Positions 1-5,556 of a DNA stretch of 5,568 nucleotides are shown here, piece by piece. The position numbers were made by a program, and so were the translations under genes. This DNA is from Woeseia sp. (lineage in GTDB: Bacteria; Pseudomonadota; Gammaproteobacteria; Steroidobacterales; Woeseiaceae). Below the pieces are notes generated by a model that worked only from the letters and a program-made list of their open reading frames with translations, did not search any database and had not been told where the DNA came from. Position 1 is the first letter of the stretch; each line of letters begins with the position of its first letter. The DNA lies in assembly GCA_003229095.1 (NCBI GenBank), contig QIHS01000193.1, forward strand, positions 1 to 5,568. The letters are read 5' to 3'.

Positions 1-1386
1 GCGGTTGCCCCTGATAAGCCGGCAGCTGTGCACAATGCGGCACTGCATCGAACGCATTGCAGCGCTGCCAGGCATATTGCGGACGATGCTCGGCAACCGT
101 CATCACCCCATGAACTGCCTCATGTCCCATGTGGGCCGAGAGACGCTCGGCAAGATGCGTGATCGAAGTGCCACGTTGTTGCCGCTCCTGTTGGCTAAAC
201 GGCAAGACACCCGTTTCTGCCGTGAATGTCTGCCCTTCCCCGCCACATAACTGCATCGCGACTACCGGCGCAGGCAGGGCCAAACGATCGAACTTGATTG
301 CGAGCAGATCAGACCAGTGTTTCACAGCCCGGTCTGGCTGCACACAACCCAGAGCCAGATGTGTTGCCGGCACCTGCAGATGAAAAAAAACAAACTCGAT
401 ATGCTGCACGGCCATTTGCCGATTCAACAGGAAGCGTTCGAGCCGGGTCAGTAACTCCTGGCAAATATTCAACAATAAGGCACTGTCACTCTCTTCTTCG
501 TTCAGGTCGTAGTCAGCGACAAAACGTTCAGGTGCGCGGTAACTGACCCGAGGGTCCGGCATGCTGCCCAGGGCACGGTCAAGATCCAGCAGGCGAGTAG
601 CCCCAAAGCGTTTGGCAAAACCCTGTCTTGGCAGGCGCAACGCATCGCTGATCGATGTCACTCCCATCCCCTGCAGGGATTTCGTGATCGCATCCGGCCA
701 GTTGAGGCAAACAATGGATAAGGGACCCAGCCTGCCAACCAGGTTGCGTGTATCGCGGATACAAATTTTTTGCCCCGCCCGGGCAAACCAGGTCGCTGCA
801 AGCGGGGTGGGCGCGATCGCCACCTCAACCTGAAAACCCTGGCTCACAAGTCCCTTTACGATGCGCTCCCGCAGTGGTTTTATGCCTCCGAACAACTTCA
901 GGCTGCCTGCAATTTCCAGGAGCAACAGTGAAGCGCCATCGACCACCGTAAAAGAGGTGAATTTCTCCGACCATGCAGCCAGGTCTTTCAGAACCGCTGT
1001 TTCCTGCCGCGGGTTTCTTTCTCAAGTTGCAAAGCCGGCAACAAAGCCAGTGCCGCATTAACCGTCAACCCTGGCCTGACACCGGCCGCATAGGCCAGGG
1101 CATTCGCCAGCAGGATTTTCCGAATGCCTTGCTGGTCTTCGAACACAGCAGCCGCATCCGTTGTGCTGACCACCGCTTCCAGCGGCAGCACTGGCAAAAA
1201 AACACATAGCCATAGTTGACGAGAGGGGTTTAGCTTAAACGGCGCTGCAGGTTGGCTGGTGAATGCTGCCGGTGTCAGTGACAGTTGCACCGGTGCATTA
1301 AGTTGAGGCTTTTGCCTGTTTTGCTTGTTTTTTAAAGCAGGAGTCGGGGTGGCTTCCCGGGAACGGGCTGAGGGTTTATCCGACAT
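1..1386 (-). CDS. imuB: ImuB, catalytically inactive Y-family polymerase homologue (frameshifted; 3' end off the window)
   Basis: ImuB is the non-catalytic Y-family protein of the SOS mutasome. In the family it links ImuA and the error-prone polymerase DnaE2 to the sliding clamp. As written the gene is in two frames. The first frame starts at ATG 1386 and stops at 988-990. The second is open from 1021 to the left edge. Joining them near residue 123 gives at least 462 residues, with more beyond the edge. The Y-family core starts near residue 58 (LWLCVFLPVLPLE), where active polymerases have an acidic metal ligand. At 884-919 LEIAGSLKLFGG replaces the region around the catalytic Asp-Glu of DinB, and both acidic residues are absent, as expected for ImuB. 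Near the left edge HRPQYAW matches the C-terminal HRPE-AW signature. The first 57 residues are an unusual basic, Pro/Gln-rich extension. The start lies 9 bp after imuA, with AGG as a weak ribosome site. Identity is confident; whether it makes a full protein is not. Confidence 0.9.
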
Positions 1387-1395
1387 ATCCCAAAC

Positions 1396-2028
1396 CTAGC
1401 CCGCATAATCTCGCACCACAGCAGGCCTGCCGCCGCGACTTTTCAGAATGCCAAGATCGGTGCCGCTATCGCCTGTCTCAAGCCGAATGCGCAAAGCCGC
1501 CGCAGAGGGCTCGGATTGTGCTTTCAACGATCGGAAAGCGATTGCCCAGCTCTGCCCGGCTTCGGCTGCAAGCTGTAAACGGCGGCTGGCGGCGTCATCG
1601 AGCGCACTCGACCACAATAGAACGGCTGCACAATTGCCTGAAGCCAGCGCCTGCTCGGCGGCCCACAATGCCTCTTTTGCCTGTTTCGGCCGCACGATCA
1701 ATACCCGGGAAAGGTTGACACCCCATTGCGTCAACGCGGGTGGATAGGGTTGAAAAGGGGGTGCTATCCAGGCAATCCAGCCGGCTTCCCGGTCATTGCA
1801 GGACTGGCTTAAGCATGCCAGCGCCGGCATCAGGAGTTGTAATTCCCCGCTGCCATAGTGGTCCAGCAAAATTTCGGTCAGGGCGTGTTGTGGCCAGCCA
1901 CCACCAGGCAGGTGCCGGTCAAGTTTCGGGTAACCGCTGGCAAGCCCTTGCCAGCTCGCATTCCCTGCCTGAGACTGCCCTCGCCAGATGCACGGGTTTT
2001 TAAGCAGTTTCTCAAGTGCGTCGGACAT
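1396..2028 (-). CDS. imuA: ImuA, RecA-like translesion synthesis accessory protein
   Basis: This 210-residue protein matches gammaproteobacterial ImuA, sometimes annotated as a SulA- or RecA-like SOS protein. It works with ImuB and DnaE2 in damage-induced mutagenesis in the cytoplasm. The N-terminus has the family pattern: LEKLLKNPCIWRG, then GYPKLDRHLPGGGWP (residues 32-46), then TEILLDHYGSGELQLLMP (51-68). The last segment sits where RecA has its Walker A loop, but the Gly-Lys-Thr is replaced by GSGEL, so the nucleotide-binding lysine is missing. ImuA proteins are known to be degenerate RecA relatives. The C-terminus (GILKSRGGRPAVV) also fits. The gene starts 13 bp after the lexA stop and ends 9 bp before imuB, so the three are surely one transcript under the SOS promoter upstream of lexA. 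It is intact, unlike both neighbours in the operon. Confidence 0.92.
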   Translation of the reverse strand: MSDALEKLLKNPCIWRGQSQAGNASWQGLASGYPKLDRHLPGGGWPQHALTEILLDHYGSGELQLLMPALACLSQSCNDREAGWIAWIAPPFQPYPPALTQWGVNLSRVLIVRPKQAKEALWAAEQALASGNCAAVLLWSSALDDAASRRLQLAAEAGQSWAIAFRSLKAQSEPSAAALRIRLETGDSGTDLGILKSRGGRPAVVRDYAG

Positions 2029-2041
2029 CTAAATCGCCAAA

Positions 2042-2657
2042 TCAGTGCAGCGGGATGCCATCACGGATAACACCGACAACAACGCCCTCGATGACCATTG
2101 ACTGTTCTTTCAGGTCAACTTCTATGGGCTCAAACGCTTCGTTCTCAGGCAGCAGCCAGACCACGGAACCGTCCTGCCGGTAACGCTTGACCGTGACTTC
2201 ATCATCAACACGGGCAACGATAATCTGTCGGCTACGCACTTCGGAGGTTCGGTGTACTGCGACCAGGTCACCATCGAGAATGCCGGCATCTTTCATGCTC
2301 ATGCCCTGCACCCGCAGGAGATAGTGCGGCTTGGGATTAAAAAACGCCGGGTCAATCCGGTAATGTGTTTCGATATGTTCCTCGGCAAGCATCGGGCTGC
2401 CCGCAGCAACCCGACCGACCAGCGGCAAACCCAGTTGCTCGCGCAGAGAATCTTTCAGTTGAATGCCTCGCGAAGCACCCGGTCAGGTCCAGAACGCCCT
2501 TTTTCTGCAGTGCACGAAGATGTTCTTCAGCGGCATTGGGAGACTTGAAACCCAGCTCCCTGGCAATGTCAGCACGCGTGGGCGGCATGCCATATTCGTT
2601 AATAAAGTCTTGAATTAACTCAAGTATTTCTTTTTGCCTGGGGGTCAGTTGGCGCAT
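2042..2657 (-). CDS. lexA: LexA SOS repressor (frameshifted in the hinge as written)
   Basis: LexA represses the SOS regulon until RecA filaments trigger its self-cleavage. Residues 1-59 form the winged-helix DNA-binding domain (MRQLTPRQKEILELI, PPTRADIARELGF, SPNAAEEHL). The frame then breaks. The unshifted frame runs into unrelated sequence and stops at 2352-2354, giving 101 residues. The family sequence resumes at once in another frame as PGASRGIQL, preceded there by a stop at 2483-2485. Restoring two bases at about 2477-2485 gives 205 residues, the normal LexA length. The repaired protein has the Ala86-Gly87 cleavage site (RVAAGSP), catalytic Ser121 (GMSMKD) and Lys158 (DEVTVKR), two residues on from E. 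coli numbering, and an intact C-terminus. It heads the lexA-imuA-imuB operon and has SOS boxes over its own promoter. Identity is near certain. Without a repair at the break, the product would be a DNA-binding domain lacking the dimerisation/protease domain. Confidence 0.93.
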
Positions 2658-2667
2658 TTGAACATGC

Positions 2668-2683
2668 CTGTATGAATAAACAG
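2668..2683. promoter_or_regulatory. LexA-binding SOS box (perfect CTGT-N8-ACAG)
   Basis: CTGTATGAATAAACAG has both half-sites of the gammaproteobacterial SOS box intact around an A/T-rich 8-base centre. It lies 10 bp before the lexA start codon, at and just downstream of the predicted transcription start, so bound LexA would block initiation. This makes lexA autoregulated and places imuA and imuB under SOS control. Confidence 0.88.
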
Positions 2684-2685
2684 TA

Positions 2686-2701
2686 ATGGCATTATATACA
2701 G
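2686..2701. promoter_or_regulatory. Second, degenerate SOS box over the -10 element
   Basis: On the minus strand CTGTATATAATGCCAT keeps one perfect half-site (CTGT) and an A/T-rich centre, but the other half is CCAT instead of ACAG. It lies 18 bp centre to centre from the perfect box and covers the -10. E. coli lexA also carries two closely spaced boxes, so a weaker second operator is plausible. It may instead be chance, since TATAAT itself supplies the A/T-rich centre. Confidence 0.45.
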
Positions 2702-2718
2702 CTCGCTTAATTCGTCAA
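2691..2718 (-). promoter_or_regulatory. Sigma-70 promoter of the lexA-imuA-imuB operon
   Basis: Reading the minus strand, TTGACG (2713-2718) and a perfect TATAAT (2691-2696) are separated by 16 bp. The likely start of transcription is near 2684, giving a leader of about 27 bases before the lexA ATG. Both elements are close to consensus, which suits a strong promoter held down by a repressor. The ribosome site is weak (AGG about 10 bases before the ATG). Confidence 0.8.
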
Positions 2719-2810
2719 TACCCCGCCTTAACCGCATAGGCACATTGATGAATCATATGGAGAGCATGTCGCTCAAAAACGACAAACACTAAGAAAAACA
2801 ATGATTTTCG

Positions 2811-2839
2811 TTGCGGCCAAGAGCGCTTTAGGAAATAAT
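2811..2839 (+). promoter_or_regulatory. Candidate promoter of the lipoprotein gene
   Basis: TTGCGG (2811-2816) and AATAAT (2834-2839) are 17 bp apart. The -10 matches consensus at five of six positions; the -35 keeps only TTG. This would start transcription about 30 bases before the lipoprotein ATG. Major lipoproteins are usually very highly expressed, so a better promoter might have been expected, and this call is tentative. Confidence 0.4.
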
Positions 2840-2875
2840 GCGCGGGCAATTTTACAAACAGAGGAAAATTGGACA

Positions 2876-3178
2876 ATGATTAAGAAAGTATTGAAAGTGG
2901 GCGCTATCATGCTCGTCCTGGGCGTAGCCTCTGGTTGCGCAAGTCAGGCAGCGATTGATGCTGCACAGGCAACTGCAGATAACGCAGCAAGAGATGCAGC
3001 AGCAGCTAAATCTGCCGCTGAGGCCGCTCGTGCATCTGCAGACAGTGCCGCTCAGGCCGCTGCAAGTGCTCAAAGCACCGCCGATCAGGCGTTGTCGGCG
3101 GCAACTGAAGCGCAGGCTTGCTGTGATGCAAACCGCGATCGTCTGGAACGTATGTTCCAAAAGTCACAGTCCAAGTAG
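2876..3178 (+). CDS. lpp: Lpp/OprI-family alanine-zipper outer-membrane lipoprotein
   Basis: This is a 100-residue Braun-type lipoprotein. Residues 1-20 form a lipoprotein signal peptide (MIKK, a hydrophobic core, then ASG before Cys21), so the mature protein is about 80 residues with a lipidated Cys21. Residues 22-81 are an uninterrupted alanine-rich helix with Ala at most a/d-like positions, which in this family forms a trimeric coiled coil. The tail (DRLERMFQKSQSK) resembles the OprI C-terminus and ends in lysine, the residue linked to peptidoglycan in Lpp. A Cys-Cys pair at 82-83 is notable. The ATG at 2876 is chosen because GAGGA at 2861-2865 lies 10 bases upstream and the signal peptide begins there; an in-frame ATG at 2801 would add 25 polar residues ahead of it. 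The gene diverges from lexA and converges on an L,D-transpeptidase that could anchor it. The family call is strong. Abundance and cross-linking are inferred. Confidence 0.9.
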   Translation: MIKKVLKVGAIMLVLGVASGCASQAAIDAAQATADNAARDAAAAKSAAEAARASADSAAQAAASAQSTADQALSAATEAQACCDANRDRLERMFQKSQSK

Positions 3179-3196
3179 AATAAAACGACTGGGGAC

Positions 3197-4210
3197 TTAT
3201 TCTGACGCCGCGCTTGTCGCGGCGTCATTTATTCTGCGCCCGGCGATTGCCGGCATACCATCTGCTCGCTCGAGCAGGTGCTCGGCAACTTCCCAATCCA
3301 GCTCTGCCCGCTGCGAACGGGTAGCCACCACGAACTGTTGAGTCAACACCGTCATCGCATCCCGAACCGGTGCAATTTCTTCAGGCTCGGCAGCCGTTTC
3401 TGATCCAGATCCTGATTCTGCTGTTTCGGGCAAGTCATCTTCCAGTGTTCGATGTACTTCGATGACCAGATCATCACCACTCCAACCCATCTTCACCGGC
3501 TCGTTGATAATTCTTACGACGGTGTTCACATCAATGCGGTCAAACAGATAGTCGATATCTTCCGGGAACATGCGAATACAACCGTGAGTGACGCGCATAC
3601 CCACACCCGAAGGTCGATTGGTGCCATGAATCAGGTAACTCGGCAGCCCCAGTCGCATGGCGTAATCGCCCAGCGGGTTGTCCGGGCCGGGCGGCACGAT
3701 TCTCGGCAGCGGATTGCCGTCGGCTTCGTGTTCGGCACGAATGGACGCCGGTGGATACCAGGCCGGGTTGCGGATCTTGGAAATGATGGTCGTGCGCCCA
3801 AGCGGTGTTTCCCAGTCCATGCGCCCGATGCTGATCGGATAAGTCATCACCACCGCAGGCTGGTTCTCCACAGGCGGCGGATAATAGTACAGGCGATATT
3901 CAGCAAGGTTCAGGACGACGCCGCTGCGTGGTCCGGGAGGGAGAACATAGCGTGTCGGCAATATTACCTCGCTGCCCTCACCCGGCAACCATGCATCAAC
4001 ATCCGGATTTGCCCGTACAATATCTTCGTAACCCAGGCCATGGCGGCGTGCGATTTCAAGCAAGGTGTCATCCGCACGGGACGTTATGGTAGTCAACGCA
4101 CCGACCACATCATTGCCCTCGGGCGGCAGGTCGTAAACCTCAGCGAACGCGCACAAGGGCATCGCCATCAGGGCAAAAGACAGTGCAAATTGCGGACGTA
4201 TTTTCTTCAT
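3197..4210 (-). CDS. Periplasmic LysM and YkuD-domain L,D-transpeptidase
   Basis: This 337-residue protein belongs to the ErfK/YbiS/YcfS/YnhG group. These enzymes cleave after the meso-diaminopimelate of tetrapeptide stems and transfer it either to the C-terminal lysine of Braun-type lipoprotein or to another stem. Residues 1-23 are a Sec signal peptide ending CAFA. Residues about 41-86 are a LysM peptidoglycan-binding domain (DTLLEIARRHGLGYEDIVRAN). The YkuD domain spans about 95-235 and contains IHGTNRP (His195) and the active-site signature VTHGCIRM (His209, Cys211), so the active site is complete. Residues about 255-337 are an extra tail: an acidic Glu/Ser/Gly-rich linker, then a charged, probably helical segment. 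The gene overlaps the upstream GST-like gene by one base (TAATG), with AAGGG just before the ATG, suggesting coupled translation. The convergent Lpp-like gene 18 bp away favours a lipoprotein-anchoring role over 3-3 cross-linking, but the sequence cannot decide this. Confidence 0.92.
   Translation of the reverse strand: MKKIRPQFALSFALMAMPLCAFAEVYDLPPEGNDVVGALTTITSRADDTLLEIARRHGLGYEDIVRANPDVDAWLPGEGSEVILPTRYVLPPGPRSGVVLNLAEYRLYYYPPPVENQPAVVMTYPISIGRMDWETPLGRTTIISKIRNPAWYPPASIRAEHEADGNPLPRIVPPGPDNPLGDYAMRLGLPSYLIHGTNRPSGVGMRVTHGCIRMFPEDIDYLFDRIDVNTVVRIINEPVKMGWSGDDLVIEVHRTLEDDLPETAESGSGSETAAEPEEIAPVRDAMTVLTQQFVVATRSQRAELDWEVAEHLLERADGMPAIAGRRINDAATSAASE
3203..3227 (+). terminator. Rho-independent terminator of the lipoprotein gene
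   Basis: A 10-bp G/C-rich perfect stem (TGACGCCGCG / CGCGGCGTCA) with a 5-base loop is followed by ATTTATT. It starts 24 bases after the lipoprotein stop codon. It lies wholly inside the last codons of the convergent transpeptidase gene. The T-tract is on the plus-strand side only, so it should act mainly on the lipoprotein transcript; no matching T-run directly follows the stem on the minus strand. Confidence 0.72.
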
Positions 4211-4857
4211 TAACCCTTCTCGTCGTTTTCAATTACTTCGGTTTCAGATTCACTTTCGGCGAGCCAGCGCTGCATCGCTTCGCTTTCCAGCAAACGAGCC
4301 GGATAGGCACTGGCAGATTCCGGCAAGTTAATTCCGTAGGTCCTGAAACGTAGCACAACCGGCGCAAACATGGCGTCTGCAATGCTGAACTCGCCAAACA
4401 ACCAGCCGCCCTTTGACGAATATCGCTGTTGACAGTCCGTCCAGATTTCGAAGATCCTGTCGATATCGGCGGTTAGATCGTCGGGAAGCGCCACCTTACG
4501 CCCCATGGCACGGCAATTCATCGGCATTAATTCACGCAAAGCCAAAAACCCGGAATGCATCTCAGCACAAACAGATCGTGCATGCGCACGCACCACAGGA
4601 TCTGATGGCCACAGCTTTTTCTCAGGCCAGCGTTCCGCGACCGTTTCCGCAATCGCTTGCGTGTCCCAGATAAGTTGATCATCCAGCAACAACGCTGGCA
4701 CCCGACTGGCGGGCGACAATGCCGCAAGGTCCGCGGCACTGCTTGCGGTATTCAGCAGTATCCGATGTTCCTCAAATTCGATGCCTGCCTCTTTTAACAG
4801 GAGCCAGGATCTCAATGACCAACTCGAATAGTTTTTGTTGCCAATCGTGAGTTTCAT
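4210..4857 (-). CDS. Glutathione S-transferase family protein
   Basis: A 215-residue cytosolic GST-fold protein. The N-terminal thioredoxin-like domain (about 1-80) opens with IGNKNYSSWSLR, a signature of a bacterial GST subgroup in which Ser11 or Ser12 is the likely glutathione-activating residue. It has the cis-proline motif SRVPAL (Pro54) and DTQAI (65-69) where GSTs have the Glu/Asp-Ser pair that holds the glutathione gamma-glutamyl group; here Ser is Thr. The C-terminal helical domain carries FGEFSIADAMFAPV, the usual SxxD helix-capping motif. The protein ends in an acidic tail (ESESETEVIENDEKG). The substrate cannot be read from sequence; members of this subgroup are mostly uncharacterised. 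The gene is first in a two-gene unit with the L,D-transpeptidase, whose start codon overlaps its stop codon. The start codon at 4855-4857 opens directly into the conserved first strand. No clear ribosome site precedes it. Confidence 0.88.
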   Translation of the reverse strand: MKLTIGNKNYSSWSLRSWLLLKEAGIEFEEHRILLNTASSAADLAALSPASRVPALLLDDQLIWDTQAIAETVAERWPEKKLWPSDPVVRAHARSVCAEMHSGFLALRELMPMNCRAMGRKVALPDDLTADIDRIFEIWTDCQQRYSSKGGWLFGEFSIADAMFAPVVLRFRTYGINLPESASAYPARLLESEAMQRWLAESESETEVIENDEKG

Positions 4858-5004
4858 GAATTTTTCATTGCTCAGGAATGATGCCGGTTATTATTTCATA
4901 TATAGCGCGCCATCTGTGCTCACAAGCGCTGCAAGTTGTTATTTTTTGCGTTGACCATGCCGGTTGAGGCCGGTAGCCTGACGGCTCCATCCGGGGCGGC
5001 AAGA
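4858..5004. other. Divergent intergenic region between the GST-like and DUF1232 genes
   Basis: These 147 bases must hold outward promoters for both flanking genes. For the plus strand, TTGACC (4951-4956) with TAGCCT (4974-4979) at 17-bp spacing is a fair -35 with a poor -10. For the minus strand, the A/T-rich block at about 4889-4905 (TATATA and AATAAT on the minus strand) could supply a -10, with no convincing -35. I see no clear operator or hairpin. Confidence 0.35.
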
Positions 5005-5556
5005 ATGAAACTGACAATCGAACTAAGTGACCGGGATCTTTCGTTTTTCCGCGAAGCCCTGAATAAGTCTCGCGATGCTGTTCGTCATGCAGACGAATCG
5101 GAAATCATCGAGGCCATTGGTGATGTACTTACCGAAATCAAAAGTGCGGAACCACTGCCTGATTTTGTGACCAAGCGCATTCCACAACTCGAATCGATGC
5201 TGCGCATGTTGCTAGATCAGGAATGGGCGCTGCCAACAGATGAACGTGAACGCTTGTTGGCTACTTTTGTTTATTTCGGCGATCCCGAAGATATCGTGCC
5301 CGACCACATTCCGGTGATCGGTTATCTCGATGACATCATCATGATTGAATTAGTCGTGCGTGAGTTGCATCACGCCCGTGAAGCATACGACGATTTCTGT
5401 GATTTCCGGGACAACTACGACCAGCGAACGAAAGACAATCAGGACAAAGTCATTCGTCGTGATCGAGTCGACAAGAAAAGACAGCAACTGCACCAGAGAA
5501 TGAAACGACGTATGTTACGAGACAAGCGCGCCAGGAAACCGACAGCACTTTGGTAG
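5005..5556 (+). CDS. DUF1232 (YkvA-like) protein with basic C-terminal tail
   Basis: This 183-residue protein of unknown function contains a DUF1232 core at about 85-125. The hallmark is the DPEDIVPDHIPVIGYLDD run (93-110), matching the family pattern D-P-x-D-[LI]-[IV]-P-D-x-I-P-x-x-G-Y-x-D-D. In many relatives this segment looks membrane-embedded; here it is followed by a moderately hydrophobic stretch (IIMIELVV) and then charged helix, so membrane insertion is uncertain. Residues 1-80 are a charged helical N-domain, and residues about 140-180 are a strongly basic tail, rich in Arg and Lys, that could bind nucleic acid or anionic lipid. I chose ATG 5005 because MKLTIELSD is a typical family start and a G-rich stretch (GGGGCGG) lies 8 bases upstream. 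In-frame TTG 4936 and ATG 4957 are possible but have no ribosome site. No function is assigned. The gene stands alone, divergent from the GST-like gene. Confidence 0.8.
   Translation: MKLTIELSDRDLSFFREALNKSRDAVRHADESEIIEAIGDVLTEIKSAEPLPDFVTKRIPQLESMLRMLLDQEWALPTDERERLLATFVYFGDPEDIVPDHIPVIGYLDDIIMIELVVRELHHAREAYDDFCDFRDNYDQRTKDNQDKVIRRDRVDKKRQQLHQRMKRRMLRDKRARKPTALW

Noticed and set aside
1014..1021. Programmed -1 frameshifting in imuB at the A-rich AAAGAAA site
   Set aside because: The codons in the reading frame (AAA GAA) do not form an X XXY YYZ slippery heptamer, the re-pairing would mismatch at the first base, and I know of no frameshifting in this family. A lost base is simpler.
2767..2784. 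Small hairpin TGTCG...CGACA upstream of the lipoprotein gene
   Set aside because: The stem is only 5 bp with an 8-base loop and no T-tract. Such a structure is expected by chance.
2801..2875. Upstream in-frame ATG for the lipoprotein
   Set aside because: It would place 25 polar residues before a normal lipoprotein signal peptide and has no ribosome site, whereas ATG 2876 has GAGGA 10 bases upstream. The candidate promoter also falls after 2801.
2940..3130. Apparent repeats of GCA/GCT/GCC triplets
   Set aside because: They reflect the alanine-zipper protein sequence. The codons vary and no DNA unit repeats exactly, so this is not a tandem repeat or CRISPR.
3452..4213. 253-codon open frame on the plus strand
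   Set aside because: It lies wholly antisense to the L,D-transpeptidase, whose signal peptide, LysM and active-site motifs are unmistakable. The plus-strand product is His/Arg-rich with no recognisable domain.
4936..5004. Longer N-terminus for the DUF1232 protein, looking like a short hydrophobic leader
   Set aside because: The start at 4936 is TTG without a ribosome site, the segment is too short and Pro/Gly-rich for a signal peptide, and the family usually begins at MKLTIEL-like sequence.
4843..5019. Both divergent genes begin with MKLTI
   Set aside because: Beyond these five residues the proteins are unrelated. MKLTI is a common opening of a first beta strand, so I take it as coincidence.
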